Origin: Halococcoides cellulosivorans
Lineage (GTDB): Archaea > Halobacteriota > Halobacteria > Halobacteriales > Haloarculaceae
Direction: 5' to 3'
Assembly (NCBI RefSeq): GCF_003058365.1
Contig: NZ_CP028858.1
Span: 2,282,836 to 2,346,835, forward strand
Length of the DNA stretch: 64,000 nucleotides
Positions 61,941 to 64,000 of this stretch are shown piece after piece. Made by a program: the position numbers and the translations under genes. The first letter of the stretch is position 1; the number at the start of each line of letters is the position of its first letter. Under the pieces are notes generated by a model. It was not told where the DNA came from and made no database searches. It was given only the letters and a program-made list of their open reading frames with translations.

Positions 61941-64000
61941 ATGATGAGTCCCCCGACCGGTCGCCCCTCCACGACGAGACGTGTCGCAGTCGTCCTGGTC
62001 GTCCTCGCAGTCACGGCGACGATGGCCCCGATCGGGGTCGCGAGTGCCAACGACCCCGATCAAAACGACCCGCCAGTCACCGAACCGCTCGACATTCGCG
62101 TCGAACCCGGTGAAACCGTCGAACGGGCGCTTCCCGTGACCGATCCCGACGGCGAACTCCAGACCGTCTACTGGGTCGAAAAGCCATCCGAGGGGAGCCT
62201 TGAGATCATCCAGTCGAACGTCTCCTTTCGATACACCGCGCCCGAAGACTACGAGGGATACGTGACATTCGAGTACGCTGCCCAGGGCGACCGCGGACAG
62301 ATCGTCCACGGAACCGTCACGATTCACGTCACCCCGAACGATCCACCGCAGGCGATCAACCAGAGCCTCGCGGGCCTCGAAGACCACCCGATCACTGGAT
62401 CGTTCCCGGCGTACGATGGGAACGGTGACGCGCTGAACTACACCATCGAGACCCGCCCCGAAGAGGGGACACTCGGTGTCGACGGACACTCCTTTACCTA
62501 CGAGCCACCGGTCGATTGGGTCGGAACGGCCGGCTTCGAGTACACCGTCTCCGACGGGAGCGCCACCGACCGGGGCCGCATCGCGATCACGATCCGCCCG
62601 GTGAACGACCCACCCGTCGCGACCGATCAGTCGATCTCGATCGACGAAGACACGAACGCGACGGTCGCGTTGAACGTGACCGACCCCGACGACGCGACCC
62701 ACAACTACTCGATCACGGACGCGCCAGCGCTCGGCCGGGCGACCATCGACAACGGCACGCTCACCTACGTGCCCGACGAGAACGCCGTCGGGACAGACCG
62801 GGTCGTCTACGCCGTCAGCGACGGCCAGGAGACCACGACCGCCGCCGTCGACGTCGAAATCACGCCCGTCAACGACCCACCAGTCGCGCGGAACGTGAGC
62901 ACGACCGTCGACGAAGACGCGTCGGTGACGGTCTCGGACCTGGCCAGCGATCCCGACGACACCGACCTCAACTACGGCGTCGTGAACGGGCCGCGCGTCG
63001 GGTCGGCCGGGTTCTCGGACGGATCGTTGACCTACCACGCCCCCGACGAGTTCGAGGGTCGCGTGACGGTGGACTACGTCGTCTTCGACGGTGAGTTCGC
63101 CGCCCAGGGTCGCGTGACGATCGACGTGCAGGCCGTCGACGACCCCCCGAGCGTCGAGGATCTGGCGCTCGACACCGACGAAGACACCGTCGTTCGCGCC
63201 CCGATCGAGGTGAGCGACCCCGACGACACGACCTTCGAGTACGCGATCGCTCGCCAGCCACAGCTCGGGTCGGCCACCGTCACGAGCGGCACCCTCGTCT
63301 ACGAGCCAGCCCCGAACGTTTCGGGCGAAGACAGATTGTCGGTCCACGTCTCGGACGGGACCACGGTCGTCGTGTCGTCGGTCACCGTCTCTATCGCCCC
63401 CGTGAACGACCCACCCGTCGCGCAGAACCTCTCGCTCGACACCGACGAAGACGAGGCCGTCTCGGGAACGCTCTCGATCAGCGATCCCGATAATTCGACG
63501 TTCTCGATCGATGTCGACGAGCCCGCGAACGGGTCGCTCACTCGCTCGAACCGCACCATCACGTACACGCCCGACTCGAACTGGGCCGGGACCGAGCGGG
63601 TCGCGTACACCGCCTCCGACGGCAACGCGACCGACCAGGGCTGGATTACCGTCGACGTCGCCCCGGTGAACGATCCGCCGGTCGCAGAGAACCTCTCGCT
63701 CGGCACCGACGAAGACGAGGCCGTCTCGGGAACGCTCTCGATCAGCGATCCCGACAATTCGACGTTCTCGATCGATGTCGACGAGCCCGCGAACGGGTCG
63801 GTCGATCGCTCGAACCGGACGATCACCTACACACCCGACCCCAATTGGGCCGGGACCGAACGGGTCGCGTACACCGCCTCCGACGGCAACGCGACCGACC
63901 AGGGCTGGATCACCGTCGACGTCGCCCCGGTGAACGATCCGCCGGTCGCAGAGAACCTCTCGCTCGGCACCGACGAAGACGAGGCCGTCTCGGGAACGCT
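61941..64000 (+). CDS. Large cadherin/Ig-like repeat surface protein, 3' end outside window
   Basis: Open from the ATG at 61941 (or 61944) to the window end, at least 686 residues. A signal peptide (RRVAVVLVVLAVTATMAPIGVASA) is followed by an N-terminal domain and then tandem repeats of about 85-90 residues with the pattern NDPPVAxNxSxDTDED.. SGTLSISDPD... RTITYTPD.NWAGTERVAYTASDGNATDQGWITVDVAPV. The last repeats before the window end have a period of 264 bp and are almost identical. It follows the PGF-CTERM surface gene by 134 bp and is likely a related adhesin; its anchor would lie beyond the window. Confidence 0.9.
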   Translation, partial: MMSPPTGRPSTTRRVAVVLVVLAVTATMAPIGVASANDPDQNDPPVTEPLDIRVEPGETVERALPVTDPDGELQTVYWVEKPSEGSLEIIQSNVSFRYTAPEDYEGYVTFEYAAQGDRGQIVHGTVTIHVTPNDPPQAINQSLAGLEDHPITGSFPAYDGNGDALNYTIETRPEEGTLGVDGHSFTYEPPVDWVGTAGFEYTVSDGSATDRGRIAITIRPVNDPPVATDQSISIDEDTNATVALNVTDPDDATHNYSITDAPALGRATIDNGTLTYVPDENAVGTDRVVYAVSDGQETTTAAVDVEITPVNDPPVARNVSTTVDEDASVTVSDLASDPDDTDLNYGVVNGPRVGSAGFSDGSLTYHAPDEFEGRVTVDYVVFDGEFAAQGRVTIDVQAVDDPPSVEDLALDTDEDTVVRAPIEVSDPDDTTFEYAIARQPQLGSATVTSGTLVYEPAPNVSGEDRLSVHVSDGTTVVVSSVTVSIAPVNDPPVAQNLSLDTDEDEAVSGTLSISDPDNSTFSIDVDEPANGSLTRSNRTITYTPDSNWAGTERVAYTASDGNATDQGWITVDVAPVNDPPVAENLSLGTDEDEAVSGTLSISDPDNSTFSIDVDEPANGSVDRSNRTITYTPDPNWAGTERVAYTASDGNATDQGWITVDVAPVNDPPVAENLSLGTDEDEAVSGT
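63402..64000 (+). repeat. 264-bp tandem repeat within the last surface gene
   Basis: Repeat units begin at 63402, 63666 and 63930 (each GTGAACGA...). The period is exactly 264 bp (88 residues). The second and third units are identical over the visible part, and the first differs at scattered bases. The array continues past the window end. Confidence 0.92.

Noticed and set aside
1-64000. tRNA or rRNA genes
   Set aside because: I scanned the gene-free stretches for tRNA-like arms and CCA-type ends and found none that I could support.

Overview
The window is chromosomal DNA of a halophilic archaeon (class Halobacteria). The signs are high GC, acidic proteins, an A-type ATP synthase operon, a thermosome, proteasome alpha, RNase P proteins, S24e/S27ae, a Kae1-Bud32 fusion, Tat and PGF-CTERM secretion signals, and TATA boxes close to start codons. 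Dockerin-bearing glycoside hydrolases suggest a polysaccharide-degrading species. The genus cannot be fixed from the sequence alone.

Layout. 1-1.4 kb: 3' part of a thermosome gene, followed by a tract of tandem hairpins. 1.9-5.9 kb: accessory DNA with small membrane proteins, an IS200/IS605 element (tnpA + tnpB, right-end hairpin at about 4.87-4.90 kb) and a DUF389 gene that stops inside the IS end; a 35-bp duplicated gene tail flanks this segment. 5.9-10.9 kb: lipoprotein, riboflavin synthase, a membrane-anchored winged-helix regulator, a secreted protein, a pilin and a methyltransferase. 11.0-25.2 kb: ATP synthase genes atpH-I and atpK-E-C-F-A-B, split by 6 kb holding three opposite-strand secreted dockerin proteins (a repeat protein, a GH128-like enzyme, a GH5 enzyme). 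No atpD follows atpB. 25.2-35.7 kb: small proteins, XTP diphosphatase, a 1,335-aa surface protein with two cohesin-like domains and its own dockerin, Kae1-Bud32, S27ae, S24e, a COG1325-like protein and RNase P component 3. 35.7-42.1 kb: an AT-rich island with a translationally coupled pair of unknown genes (803 aa and 459 aa), a small membrane protein and a DNA-binding regulator. 42.1-58.3 kb: RNase P component 2, proteasome alpha, a 3,324-aa PQQ/LamG surface protein, SBDS, FUN14, PDCD5, ProA and a two-domain VOC protein. 58.4 kb to the end: two large surface proteins built of tandem cadherin/Ig-like repeats, the second cut by the window end.

How it fits together. The most striking theme is a possible cellulosome-like surface system: the cohesin/dockerin protein at 26.6-30.6 kb could bind the three dockerin proteins encoded inside the ATP synthase operon. 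The second theme is that conserved housekeeping clusters (atpHI|KECFAB, rnp3|rnp2-psmA and possibly psmA|SBDS) are each interrupted by genes for exported or unknown proteins, which makes these junctions look like tolerated insertion points. The best candidate for an undescribed system is the 803-aa/459-aa pair in the AT-rich island.
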